From assembly GCA_033675265.1 (NCBI GenBank), contig JAUJYZ010000228.1, positions 167,501-231,500 on the forward strand: 64,000 nt of DNA, in the 5' to 3' direction. The notes below the pieces were generated by a model. The model was not told the DNA's origin. It did not search any database and worked only from the letters and a program-made list of their open reading frames with translations. Of this stretch, positions 1 through 12,800 are shown one piece after another. Both the position numbers and the translations under genes were made by a program. Each line of letters starts with the position of its first letter. Positions within the stretch are counted from its first letter, which is position 1. The DNA is from Actinostola sp. cb2023. Taxonomy: Eukaryota > Cnidaria > Anthozoa > Actiniaria > Actinostolidae.

Positions 1-495
1 GTCAGTCAGACAGACAGTTAGTCAATCAGACATACATTTAATCAGACAGACAGTCAATCAGACAGACATTCAGTCAGTCAATCAGACGGACAGACAGTCA
101 ATCAGATAGACAGTCAGTCAATCAAACAGTCAGTCAGCCGGTCAGACAGACAGTCAATCACACAGTCAGTCAATCAGACAGGCAGTCAATCACACAGACA
201 GTCAATCACACAGACAGTCAGTCAGTCAGTCAGACAGACAGTCAATCACAGTCAGTCAATCAGACAGGCAGTCAATCACACAGACAGTCAGTCAGACAGA
301 CAGTCAATCAGACAGGCAGTCAATCACACAGACAGTCAGTCAGATAGACAGTCAATCAGAGATAGTCAGTCAATCAGAGAGTCAGTCAAGCAGACAGAAG
401 ACAATCAGTCAAGCAGACAGACAATTAATCAATCAATCACACAGACAGTCAGTCAGAAAGACAGTCAGTCAATCAATCACACAGCCAATCAAGCA
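1..495. repeat. degenerate satellite of CAGTCAATCAGACAGA units
   Basis: Irregular tandem array built from gtcagtca, atcagacagacagtca and cacagacagtca. It lies in the kinesin intron after exon 15 and continues off the left edge. Confidence 0.9.
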
Positions 496-503
496 GATAG
501 TCG

Positions 504-713
504 GTCATCCTCGGGAACCCAGGGGTATTATTCTGTCGCTCGTTACTCGCTCCCAGAGAAATACCCCTGGGAACGAAGTCTGTTGGAACTTGTTCCGGAA
601 GTCAAAATTCAAAATGGCGGCTGTCCTATTCAAACCAGAATGTACTTGATACTGATTGGTCGACCTTCCCAGCGAGTAACGAGCGATAGAATATACCCCT
701 GGGGCCCGAGGAT
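504..713. mobile_element. MITE with about 30 bp terminal inverted repeats and possible 8 bp TSD
   Basis: Left end ATCCTCGGG..CCAGGGGTAT and AGCGAGTAACGAGCGA are inverted at the right end. GATAGTCG flanks both sides (496-503, 714-721). An 8 bp duplication suggests a hAT-type source. A partial relative lies at 22060-22165. Confidence 0.75.
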
Positions 714-768
714 GATAGTCGATCAGATGCCTGGAATAATGGGCAACGAGGCGCGAGTAAGGACTTAC

Positions 769-888
769 TTGCATGATCATCTTAGCTTCTTTCCATTTCT
801 CCGTCCAGTCTTTCGTCAACTTCTCCACTTTGGCTTCTTTGTCGTGAATCTTTTGATTCGTGTTTGATGCATCGTATTCGTTTAATTT
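769..888 (-). CDS. KIF16B-like: kinesin exon 15 (pre-FHA coiled coil)
   Basis: Acceptor ttcaacag, donor atgcaa/gtaagt. Encodes [20 protein letters not shown] then [20 protein letters not shown]; corresponds to KIF16B EARVQELTKEWTNKW. The following FHA exons lie outside the window. Confidence 0.92.
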
Positions 889-3800
889 CTGTTGAAATAA
901 GTAAAACCACTTGTCAACGACAATAGCAATCACAACAACACAACAACTACACCTCAGTCAAAATATCGGCAACTAACAACAGCATTAGAGTCGTATTCGT
1001 ATGAGTGGGAAGTAGTTACGGTTCGTGCGGTGACCGTGGTGTGTCCAAGCATTCTGATTGGTTGAGCGATGATTTTGCGCGCTGTGATTGGTTGAATAGA
1101 ATGTCTTTGATTCTTTACCGTGACCGTAACTCCGTGCCGTAGGTTTCCCACTCATACGAAAACGACTTATACGGAACAACCGACAATAACACCAGCAACA
1201 ATTACACAGTAATCACGATCTCTAACCACATACCTCACTGCTTGACTCTTTTAACCTTGATTTCAGTCTCTCGATTTCCGCCCTCAGATCTCTGATTAGT
1301 CGAACGTTTGGATCCTACAAACAACCCATAAAGACTCGTGTTAATAGTTAATAGTAGTTCATAACAAAGTCTTGCGTGACAAACGGTCTTGCGTGACAAA
1401 CAATTTCGTGTTAATAGTCTTGCGTGACAAATAGTTTTGCGTGACAAACAGTCTTGCGTGACAAACAGTCTTGCAAACGAGCGAAACAACCACAGGAAGC
1501 CCAAGAGGTTTACCTCGTTCACTGTCGGTCTGTTAATAATGTTCTTGGCTCTCTGTGCGTAACGTAGCGTACTCAGTGTTTCTCCGTAGTTACATTCTGC
1601 AGGGGACACAGCTGAAGAGAGAATAAAAATGGCATCACAAACCGCTAACGGACACATGTCTTAAAGGTTTGGCGCACAGTAAGGGGGTTCCTCGCATGGG
1701 TACTCACTTCCCGTTCGCACTCCAACCGTTTGGGTTTCCTACTTATTTATTTCTTCAGTGTATTTTCTTGTTATATTTTTATAAAAAAGTAAAATGAATA
1801 CTGTTAATCAATGCGTACGCACGATTCAGGTTCTCTATAGCGACCCATCGCCAAGTTTTTGATTTCCTGTGGGATTCCTGTGTCTTGCCACAGGGTTCCC
1901 GAAAAGAGGAAGTGCGTTACCTGCTGTCATAAAAGTTCTAGAATTTCCGCAAAGGTTGGGGTTCCTGTGTCTTGCCACAGGGTTCCCGAAAAGAGAAAGT
2001 GAATTACCTGCTATCATAACAGTTTTAGAGTTCCCGCCAAGACTATCCTTGAGAAGGAAGGTCAAGACAGAGTCGCGGTACGGTACGAAGAGCGTCTTTC
2101 TGAAGGACAATCGCTTCGACCCCTCGACCTCATTCAGCGAGTTTTCGGCTGAAGAAGAGAAAACGTTATAACTTTAATTTACTGCATCAGCAATAACAAC
2201 ATAGTTGAGCCTAGGTGGCCTATAGTAGGGAATCTCGAATTCTGTTTAGGTCCACCTCAGATTCATTAGATTCACTGTGAATGAATGTAATGCATTTGGA
2301 ATTTGATTAAATAGAGATAAAATGCTTCAATCTGCTGGGTTGGCTACCGCGTCTAGAGCAGAAACGTTACCAACTTACCTGCCTCCCTACCCTCCCCACC
2401 CATCTGCATTACCTATCTACAATCGTTGCCAAAGTACTTTGGAACGATTGACCATGCATAGAATTTTGAGCTACTTCTCCCCTCCCCCATCCCCTTCAGT
2501 GTTACTATCGGAGCCTTTTTATGAATGTTGAAGTAACGATAACTCCGCTCAACGTAACATTGCCAAGGGGGAGTGGGAGGGGATGGTTTGTTAGTACCGT
2601 GTTTTGCTCAGTAGTATATCAATCATTCTTCAGGAGGTTAAATGATGTTATCGTTCCAACAATTACATCCAGACTACCTTCCTTTCTCCCTATTTTTCTA
2701 CTATATTTCTCCCGAGAGAGAATACTAATCAAGAATACTAAACAGAATGTTGGTCGTCTTACCCAGAGTAGAGATGACAATCCCTAACGTCACCAATGAT
2801 CTGTTAATGTTGCTACCTTCTTTTAAACGATCACCTGTAGCACCACTCGTACTTGCTCGCTCGCTATCAATGAAACACACAGGAATGAATGACTGAATGA
2901 ATGGATAGATGAATGGATGGATGAATGGATGGATGAACGATATGAAACTACAGTACTGATGATGATGGCTAGTATATTTGACCACAATCCTTTGCGCGAC
3001 AAACTCACTGCACTTTGTAGTACAGCTAGTAGTTTATCGTAAGGGGCTTTGATCTCACTAGTTTTCCCACTGTTCTATGACTGTGGAATGACAGTTGTCA
3101 AATTCCACTGTACAGACTATGCAATCCTTTGCGCACCTAATTCAGTGTCACTCACATCTACAAACGTTCCGACATGTTTCCATAAATAAAGCTGATGACA
3201 GCTTCATATATAAAAGTTGTGATGTTCTCAAAACTTTCTGCAATATTTTTCAGAAATGCAAGCAGACACGGAAACGACTAAGATGATGATGATGATGACA
3301 ATGATGATGATGACAATTATGATGATGACAATCATGATGATGACAATTATGATGATGACTGGTCATCATGATGACTACGAAGAGGATAACCCTCTCCATA
3401 ATATAACCGTCATGACCGTTATTATCGTTGTCATCATCATCATCATCATCACCAAAGATAGACTAACGATGACAGTCAATCTTACCTCCCAGCAAGGTCC
3501 ACCAAATGAATCTTACTAATCGTTTCTGAAGGAAGATTTTCCAAAAATTTAGCCTGAAAATACAAAGAAAATATTCTTAAAGACCGAGCCCATGATGCCT
3601 TGCTAGGATAATCATGCACGCAATTAAAGACCTTGAGCTCCAGCCCATGATGCCTTGCGCCAATGTTATGATTTTGTGTTTACATGCACCTTAGAATTGT
3701 TGTTGGTCCAGGATGGTTCAAACTGACGCCAAATCGTTCAGATTTTCTTCTGATCTGAAATCTCTTTCAAATTTCGATTTTCGTCGATTTTGTGCGCGCA

Positions 3801-6800
3801 AGGCATCATGGGTTCGGACACAGTGATTACGTACATGATTACCCTCGCAAGGCATCATCGGACACAGTGATTACGTACATGATTACCCTCGCAAGGCATC
3901 ATGTGTTCGGACATGATTATCCTACTGCCTAGAAAAGCACACTTGAGACTAGACAGGAAGATAAATAACGCTAAATGGGTACGAATTCGATTTGGCTTGA
4001 AATATCACGAACAGATAAGACAGAATACCTTCAAAACAATTCCCCTTCCCCACCCCTGGTAAGATAGAATACCTTCAAAACAATTCCCCTTCCCCACCAC
4101 CGGTAAGATAGAATACCTTCAAAACAATTCCCCTTCCCCACCCCTGGTAAGATAGAATACCTTCAAAACAATTCCCCTTCCCCACCACCGGTAAGATAGA
4201 ATACCTTCAAAACAATTCCACTTCCCCACCCCTGGTAAGACAGAATACCCTCAGAACAATACCCCTCAGTTTCACCACGAGATTCCCCTTCCCCACCCCC
4301 GGTAATGATGACATTTTGTCATCTTACCTGTGTAAACTTTATTGTAAAAATAGCGTGTGAACGGCTGCTGACTTCATTCATTTTGGTCGCTGCCGTCGAC
4401 CTGACGAGGGAGAAATAGACAGTAATAAATTATTATCCAGTATACATCTTACGAAACATTGGAAAATCACAGCTGTAGGTGCTGAGGGGAGGAGGGGAGG
4501 GGGATTTATAGGGGGTGTCTGCGCTACAACAGGCTATGAATTAACAATGGTTTCTTGTATCGAAAAGGAGACGAAAGAACGTCGTATAATAACAGGCTGC
4601 GATGTACTCCAAAACACCCCTTGGGCTTCCTGTGGTTTGTGTGTCATGTTCATATAGGACATTCGTGACAGGAAATATAGAGAGTAGGTAGAGCAGGAAG
4701 GAACTACACAGAAAGATAAATACCAACTATTTAGAACATGAGATACAGTCATTTGCAAAAATTCTGGCCGCCACGATATATCAATATATCAATATATCGG
4801 GTGCATTATGGGTAATTAAATAATACTATTTTGAGTTTCCTAACTTATTAAATGAAGCAAAATTTACAAACAACAAACGTATGACTAAAATAAACATTAT
4901 ACTAAATATTTCTACCAACTTTGCTGGCGTTAACCCGCTTGAAGGGGAATTTGCTATTATTTAATTACCCATAATGCACCCGATATATTGATATATTGAT
5001 ATTTCGTAGCAGCCAGAATTTTTGCAAATGACTGTAGATAAATAAGTGCACTAATACATTGACAACAGTATCTAAATGTGGTCAGACTACGATGGCACTC
5101 CATTACTATTGAGAGTAGAGCAGGAAGGAAATACACAGAAAGATAAATACCAACTATTTAGAACATGAGATAGATAAATAAGTGCACTAATACATTGACA
5201 ACAGTATCTAAATGTGGTCAGACTACGAGGGCACTCCATTACTATTGAGAGTAGAGCAGGAAGGAACTACACAGAAAGATAAATACCAACTATTTAGAAC
5301 GTGAGATAGATAAATAAGTGCACTAATACATTGACAACAGTATCTAAATGTGGTCAGACTACGAGGGCACTCCATTACTATTGAGAGTAGAGCAGGAAGG
5401 AAATACACAGAAAGATAAATACCAACTGTTTAGGTCTTGAGATAGATAATACAATGACAACAGTATCAAAATCTAAGTATATACACTCCATTACCATTGA
5501 GGGGAGAGTAGGGTAGGGCAGGAAGGAAACAGAGAGAAAGATAAATACCAACTGTCTACATACGTCGAACTTAACACATTAGTAACAATTAAGTGATCTT
5601 GTTTGATGTGAATAGGATCGGCACATGTGAAATTCGAAGTCTGAATCGTGTCATTGATAAGGGTATCTAACTGTGGTTAGACTGGTAGAGTGATTATATC
5701 GGTGAATTATGCCCAGTAGTAATTGATTTCCTGTAGTATGTGGTGATAATGACGAACCTTTGTCTGTTACCCTGTTCGATAAGAACCTCAATAGAATCGT
5801 TATCTGACACGTGTTGTTTCGTTAAACCTGTCAATGGATAAGCAATAATGGTGGTTAACTAAAGCGTGATTCATAGCATGATAAGCATAAGCACAAGAGG
5901 GATTATTTCACTGTGAAAACGGGCCTGACGCAAGCATAAGCACAAGTACAAGAGGCGTTTATATTTCACTGTGAAAACGGGCCTGACGCAAGCATAAGCA
6001 CAAGTACAAGAGGCGTTTACATTTCACTGTGAAAACGGGCCTGACGCAAGCATAAGCACAAGTACAAGAGGCGTTTACATTTCACTGTGAAAACGGGCCT
6101 GACGCAAGCATAAGCACAAGTACAAGAGGCGTTATTTCACTGTGAAAACGGGCCGACGCGAGCATAAGCACAAGTAAGAGATAAATACCGAGAACGGAGG
6201 CAATAAGCCTACGGCCCGAGGGATTTATAGGCTTATTGCCGACGTTCGAGGTATTTATCTGACTCTAGTTTACATTTGACAAGGTTTTCGCAAGAAGCAA
6301 TCTGAGGCATTTTCTGGTATTTTTTGGAGTGTTATTTAGCATGAATACTATGAATAGCATGAATACTATGAGTAGAAATGAATAGCATTTGCTCATTATG
6401 AATTCACCGGGATGTATCCATATACAACCCAGGGCTGTATATGGATACATCCCGGTGAATTCATAATGAGCAATTCAATTATATTCTATTGTTCAACCGG
6501 TCAATACCGGAGATAAAGCCCTATGAATAACAAAGAAAACCGTGTCAAATGTAAACTAAGAGGCGTTATTTCACTGTGAAACTGACGCAAGCATAAGCAC
6601 AAGAGGCGTTATTTCACTGTGAAAACGGGCCTGACGCAAGCATAAGCACAAGAGGCGTTATTTCACTGTGAAAACGGGCCGAGCATAAGCCCAAGGATCA
6701 ACATTTTTCCATTTTTTGCGCTTATTTTACGTTAGCATCGCTAGTGATAACCAGACTCTAGTCGCGACAGTGAAGGACCATTCATTACCTTATTATTGTC

Positions 6801-9800
6801 ATCCAATTAGCACTAATTCAATAAAATAATTAACAAAACTGCACGAAACAATTAGCAAAAGGAATAAAAACTGCCAGCTCGTATCTTCCGTAACCTTTTC
6901 AATTGTACCAGTTTATAAAGAAATTAAAACATTTATCGCTAAGAAAAATTACGGCATTTAAGTTATTTTGATGTCTCTTAAAACTGTGCTCAATTTCCCT
7001 GTGTTTCAGGCTTCGTTTACAACACATACATTTAGCAATCCGTACAAACGAGCGCGTGTCCTAGAGATTTGCAGGAGTTCAGAGGCCCCGGTTGCACGAA
7101 AGGTGAATAACGCTATCCACCGGGTAAGTCCTATCCAACGGATAAAATTTATTGGATAACCGTGCATCATTTTTATCCGTTGGATAGGACTTACCCGGTG
7201 GATAGGACTTACCCGGTGGATAGGACTTACCCGGTGGATAGAACTTACCCGGTGGATAGGACTTACCCGGTGGATAGGACTTACCCGGTGGATAGGACTT
7301 ACCCGGTGGATAGAACTTACCCGGTGGATAGGACTTACCCGGTGGATAGGACTTACCCGGTGGATAGGACTTACCCGGTGGATAGGACTTACCCGGTGGA
7401 TAGGACTTACCCGGTGGATAGGACTTACCCGGTGGATAGGACTTACCCGGTGGATAGCGCTAATCACCTTTCGTGCAACCGGGGCCTGGTGTCAGATCGT
7501 TTCGTTAAGATTTTGAGAGAAAGAGTTTCACGCACCCTCAACATATGGACCCTCTTTTGGATGTTCGCGCACTTTTAAGTTCTGTTGAGGACGTTTTCTA
7601 AGGTTCTGCGGTCTTAAGAGGTCTCTAACATGTTCATTGTAGATTTCCATGTAGCTAGAAAAACACACAAAATAAAACAACAAAATAAACAAAATGAATA
7701 GCATAACATAGGATAAAGCTAAAGTTGCGGTAATACGGGCAACAAAATCGTGCATATTGTCGCGCAACATTGTTGCGTTGCAAGTTGCAGAGCAATGTTT
7801 CTCGTATTACCACCGTTCGTGCAACTTGTCACGCAACACATTTTCGTGTTGCAGGTTGCAAAACTTTGTTGCGCAAAGTAGAAGCTCTTTCTACTTCATG
7901 CAACAAAGTTTTGCAACCTGCAACAAATGACCGAAAATTTAATTTGTTGCGCGACAAGTTGCGCGAACGATGGTAATACGAGAAACATTGCTTTGCAACT
8001 TGCAACGCAACAATCTGAAAATGTTGCGCGACAAGTTGCACGATTTTGTTGCCCGTATTACCGCACCTTAACATTGCGCGCATTTGCACAACTAGAGAAA
8101 CTTTATACGTTGAGATGGAAGTAGATTTGCTGTTGCTCTTTTTTGACTCTGTCTGTTAAATTAACTCATTCTCACAAAACAATTCAATCAATTATTCACT
8201 CAAGAATCGCTCAGTTCGTTCATTCATTCAATAAGCTACTGCTGTTACTCTACATTCACTCTGCCAATCAGTATCAGAGGCAATTTGTCTCGCAAAGATC
8301 ATGACAGCAAAACATTGGAAGGGGTGATACATGCATTGCGGCATTGCAAAAAGTAGGTCGCTCTACTTTTTCTGGAAACTCGCAACACATGTTGTGTTGT
8401 GAGATGCAGAGGGATATTACATGTGCAATGTTTTTCTGAAACTTGTCTTGAAAAGGCAATTGCCTTGCGAGTTGCAGACCAATAATTGCCTTTTGAAACA
8501 GTTTTTTAATCATTCATTTACTCATTCATTCGATGAATTGTTTGTCCTTCTGTACGTCAATTCACTCATTCTTACCTAACTTCTGTTCGAAAAGACGCTC
8601 TATCTGACGAATTCTTATAAATATATCCAAAAAGACCCTGCAAGAGAAGAGCAACACTTCAAACACTGACAAATATAGAAGATGCAGTAAACACAACTAA
8701 TATTATGTACATGTATTGGGTGCTTTACCTTGCATATTCTAGGTATGAGACCAACTAATATTATGTACATGTATTGGGTTCTTTACCTTGCATATTCTAG
8801 GTATGAGACCAACTAATATTATGTACATGTATTGGGTTCTTTACCTTGCATATTCTAGGTATGAGACCAACTAATATTATGTACATGTATTGGGTTCTTT
8901 ACCTTGCATATTCTAGGTATGAGACCAACTTCATCCTAAAGGATTAGAAATAGAAGAATAAAAACTATAGCCATCTTTCTCACTACAATCACTATGACAA
9001 CCATAATAAAACCATCAGGGTATCACAACTCTGGGGTGAATCCAGGATTGTGCCGAGGGGGCTTCGAAAACAGGAACTTGGGCGAGCCTATAACAGAAGA
9101 CGTTTTATTGGGATTTAATTAAATTAGGGGGTTCTGAGTCGTCATTTAGGGGGTTCATCACAGAGATGAAATCCCTGAACTCCCTAGATTCACCACAACA
9201 GCTACTTTTGTCATCAACATCATCATCACCACTGTCATCACAATCTTTGTTAAGCTGCGGCTACACGGGTGAATCACCACGACAACCATCATCACCATCA
9301 TCCACACCATCATCACCATGACACCCACCACCACCACCATTATCTCATCACCACAACAACCATCATCATCACAATGACAACAACCATCACCATTATCATC
9401 ACCATGACAACCACCACCACCACCATTATCTCATCACCACAACAACCATCATCATCACAATGACAACAACCATCACCGTTATCATCACCATGACAACCAC
9501 CACCACCATTATCTCATCACCACAACAACCATCATCATCACAATGACAACAACCATCACCATTATCATCACCATGACAACCACCACCACCATTATCTCAT
9601 CACCACAACAACCATCATCATCACAATGACAACAACAACCATCACCATTATCATCACCATGACAACCACCACCACCATTATCATGTCATTAAATTGAAGA
9701 AATAGAAATAGAGCATACGTGTGTGCTATGTGCAGATTTACATAAAATGTATAGCACGTGGGGACTGAACAGAACACGGTAAAAGTGTTAAGAGAAGCAC

Positions 9801-12800
9801 GACGCGTAGCGGAATAATACAGAGAGATAATACAGACTGTGGTCAAAATGTGCCAAGCTGTTTATTTGACATATAAAGCTGTATTATTAGTATAGAAAAA
9901 CTATTGTAAAGTGTTAATGTCGGCACATACATTATTTCCCATCATTGTGTAGGTTTTTCCACCACTGGTCTGTCCATAAGCAAACACACATGCATTGTAG
10001 CCTTCAAATGCAGAGGTTAGTACTCCAGCACCCAGGTCATCAAAGATCTACAAAATGAATCAAGCATAAAGATAGCGTTAAACTACATGTAGGTAACAGC
10101 ATTTCTCATGCAACTTGTCTTGCAACGGCTAAAAGGGAGCATTGCACAGATGTAAACAAAGTCCCCAAGTTGTACGAGGGATGTTACAGAATGCAATACT
10201 TTGCTGCAATCGTTGTGAAAAGTGGAAGTGAGTTTTACTGCATGCATCAGTTGCTGCAACAACACTCCATTACATTGAAGTCTGGAGGGATGTAAAAGAA
10301 CCCACACCACTGTTTGACTAAGAGTAGGGCACAATGTTCCTGGTGTGTGTGGTCTGTTGTACGGGCCCACAGTAATTGGCTATAACGCTGTTGTGGTAAT
10401 TAATCCTGCCATATGGCAAAAATCTAATTAAATAATAATAATAAATAAAAAGAACATTTCAGGGTATATGTTACAATGTTTTGCGTGACTTGTTTTGCAT
10501 GACAGGTGGCATTACAACTTGCATCTCTGCAGGTACTACTGGTGTTGACATTGCGATGACAATAACAGTTTGTCCCCCATTGAGAGACCTAATGGGAAAG
10601 AGCCTGCATGCTACCATGTCAACATTCATTTTACCCTTGCATTTATAAATTATGCATTTACATGTAGCTTTGCATGGTACCAGACAAATTCGACCACTAA
10701 AAAGTTGTACGTATAAATTGAAACAAAAGGATACAATGTACGGTAGGTACAAAAGTTATACAGCCAACAGGTCTAAAATTAGTATGGATATCACAGTCGA
10801 CAGATCAGTGTAAACACTAGACCTGAAACTTTGACCCGTGTAAAAAGGCACTAAATTTACTGACGTTTCGTCGGGGTACCAAAGTTGAATTGTACCGGTC
10901 TGGAAATCCATCAGGTACATATATGTAGCATATATAAACACATGACACAGCAATCAAGACTTACTTTTTCTTGCTCGACAAAGTGAGGGTCTTTAGGATT
11001 CACAGACCAATAGGAATAGTCATAGAAAAACTCTTTCTTCATTTCTCTGGCTTTGTCTCCTTCTGAACCAAGTTCACCATACAACTACAAGACACAACAG
11101 ATATAATAAATAAGTAATCCAAGTTTGAATTAAATTGAACAGGACATGACTGTAATCACAGCCACACACAGAGTAACTAATGTCATTCCCGGGACAAGTG
11201 ACCCATGTGGCCGGTGCTTAATTCTGTTTTTTTTATAACTTGAAGCAATTAACTTAGAAATATTGCTATGTCAATCACATCTAGTACATGTACATACATG
11301 TACATACATGTACTCTGTTTTTGTAAAGCACTTTGAATTCCAGACACATGTGCTATATAAATAAATAAATGTATTATTATTATTATTATTACATGTGTAT
11401 GTGTATATAATTTTCGAGCATAAAAGTTAAATTCTTTCATAATATACATGGTTTGACATGTTAGTCGTTAGTACGATGTAACTGCATGAGTAGAAAAGTA
11501 AAAGAAAATCTATGTGTTATTTTGGATTAATAAAAATGGAAAAATTAATAATTTATTATTTATTATTAAAATTTATCTTGAAAATGACAAAGTCTCAACG
11601 CTTGAACTATCATAAAACTAAAAATAGAGAATGGTGTAGAAATATATAAACGTGTGAAAATCATACAATTGACTTTTAAAATAACAAATCGTTATCAGAG
11701 TTGAATACTCTGCCTAAGGCTAAACAACCACAATTATTAATTATTATATAAGTAATTAATACTTAGCTATAAAACTATTTACCAGATGAAAATTGCTTTG
11801 GTTTGATAATACAATTATTGTAGTGTTTTTTTTATAGTCTTCTTTTCCTTTTTCCCTTTATTTTTTTCCTGATGAGTCATCCAAGCAAATTATATGACAT
11901 ATTACCCTCCACCAGATGGCAGTCTTGTAACAAACAGTCTTGCTAATGATTTGTAAATGGCTAGCCAACTATTGTCATTGCTAGGCTACTATAGATAACA
12001 ATCAACCCTTCATCACGCAGACACTTTTGGTGCTACAAAATAACATACATCATGTGTATGATACGAATATATACATAATGTAAGGATATGCAAAAACAAT
12101 GTAAAAATCAATAACAAACTTGCAGTGGCATATGTTTACAGTTTGGACACTCGAACCGTGAACACTTAGGTTTTTTCTAACACACATATATAAATTATCG
12201 ATTGAGCAAATTGATCAGAAAATGATTTATTTTGATCACTAAGTGTATTTAAACTCAATGCTCAATTTGAGAGGCTATGAGGCAATAGAAAGTTAGGAAA
12301 AAAAGTTCGAAAAAAACTTGAAGTGTTCATGGTTCGAGTGTCCACACTGTAATACTCTGAAAATTCATGGGCTCTAACTTTGCATGTCAATGGAAATTGT
12401 GACAATAATAATATATGAACCCTGCAGTTTAATCCCTCCCTATTGATCACTGCCAGAGTATATTGGTCAACAATGCCACATATAATAGTTTAGCATGGGA
12501 ATTGATATATTGTAGTTTTTGATCTCAATAGAATAAAAGTAAAGAAAATAGAGAGCTTTGGTAGACTAAACATGCAATGATATATACAGTCATTTGCAAA
12601 AATTCTGGCCGCCATGATATATCAATATATCAATATATCGGGTGCATTATGGGTAATTAAATAATACTATTTTGAGTTTCCTAACTATTAAATGAAGCAA
12701 AACTTACAAACAACAAACCTAAGACTAAAATAAACATTATACTAAATATTTCTACCAACTTTGCTGGCGTTAGCCCGCTTGAAGGGGAATTTTCGATTAT

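Noticed and set aside
2008..2099. shorter exon 12 starting at 2099 after ttcag
   Set aside because: Phase disagrees with exon 11; the acceptor at 2149/2150 restores the frame and adds the expected linker before FVPYRDS.
7006..7467. IHRVSP / DRTYPV repeat frames on both strands
   Set aside because: The 18 bp minisatellite is open in more than one frame on both strands; it is intronic to the kinesin.
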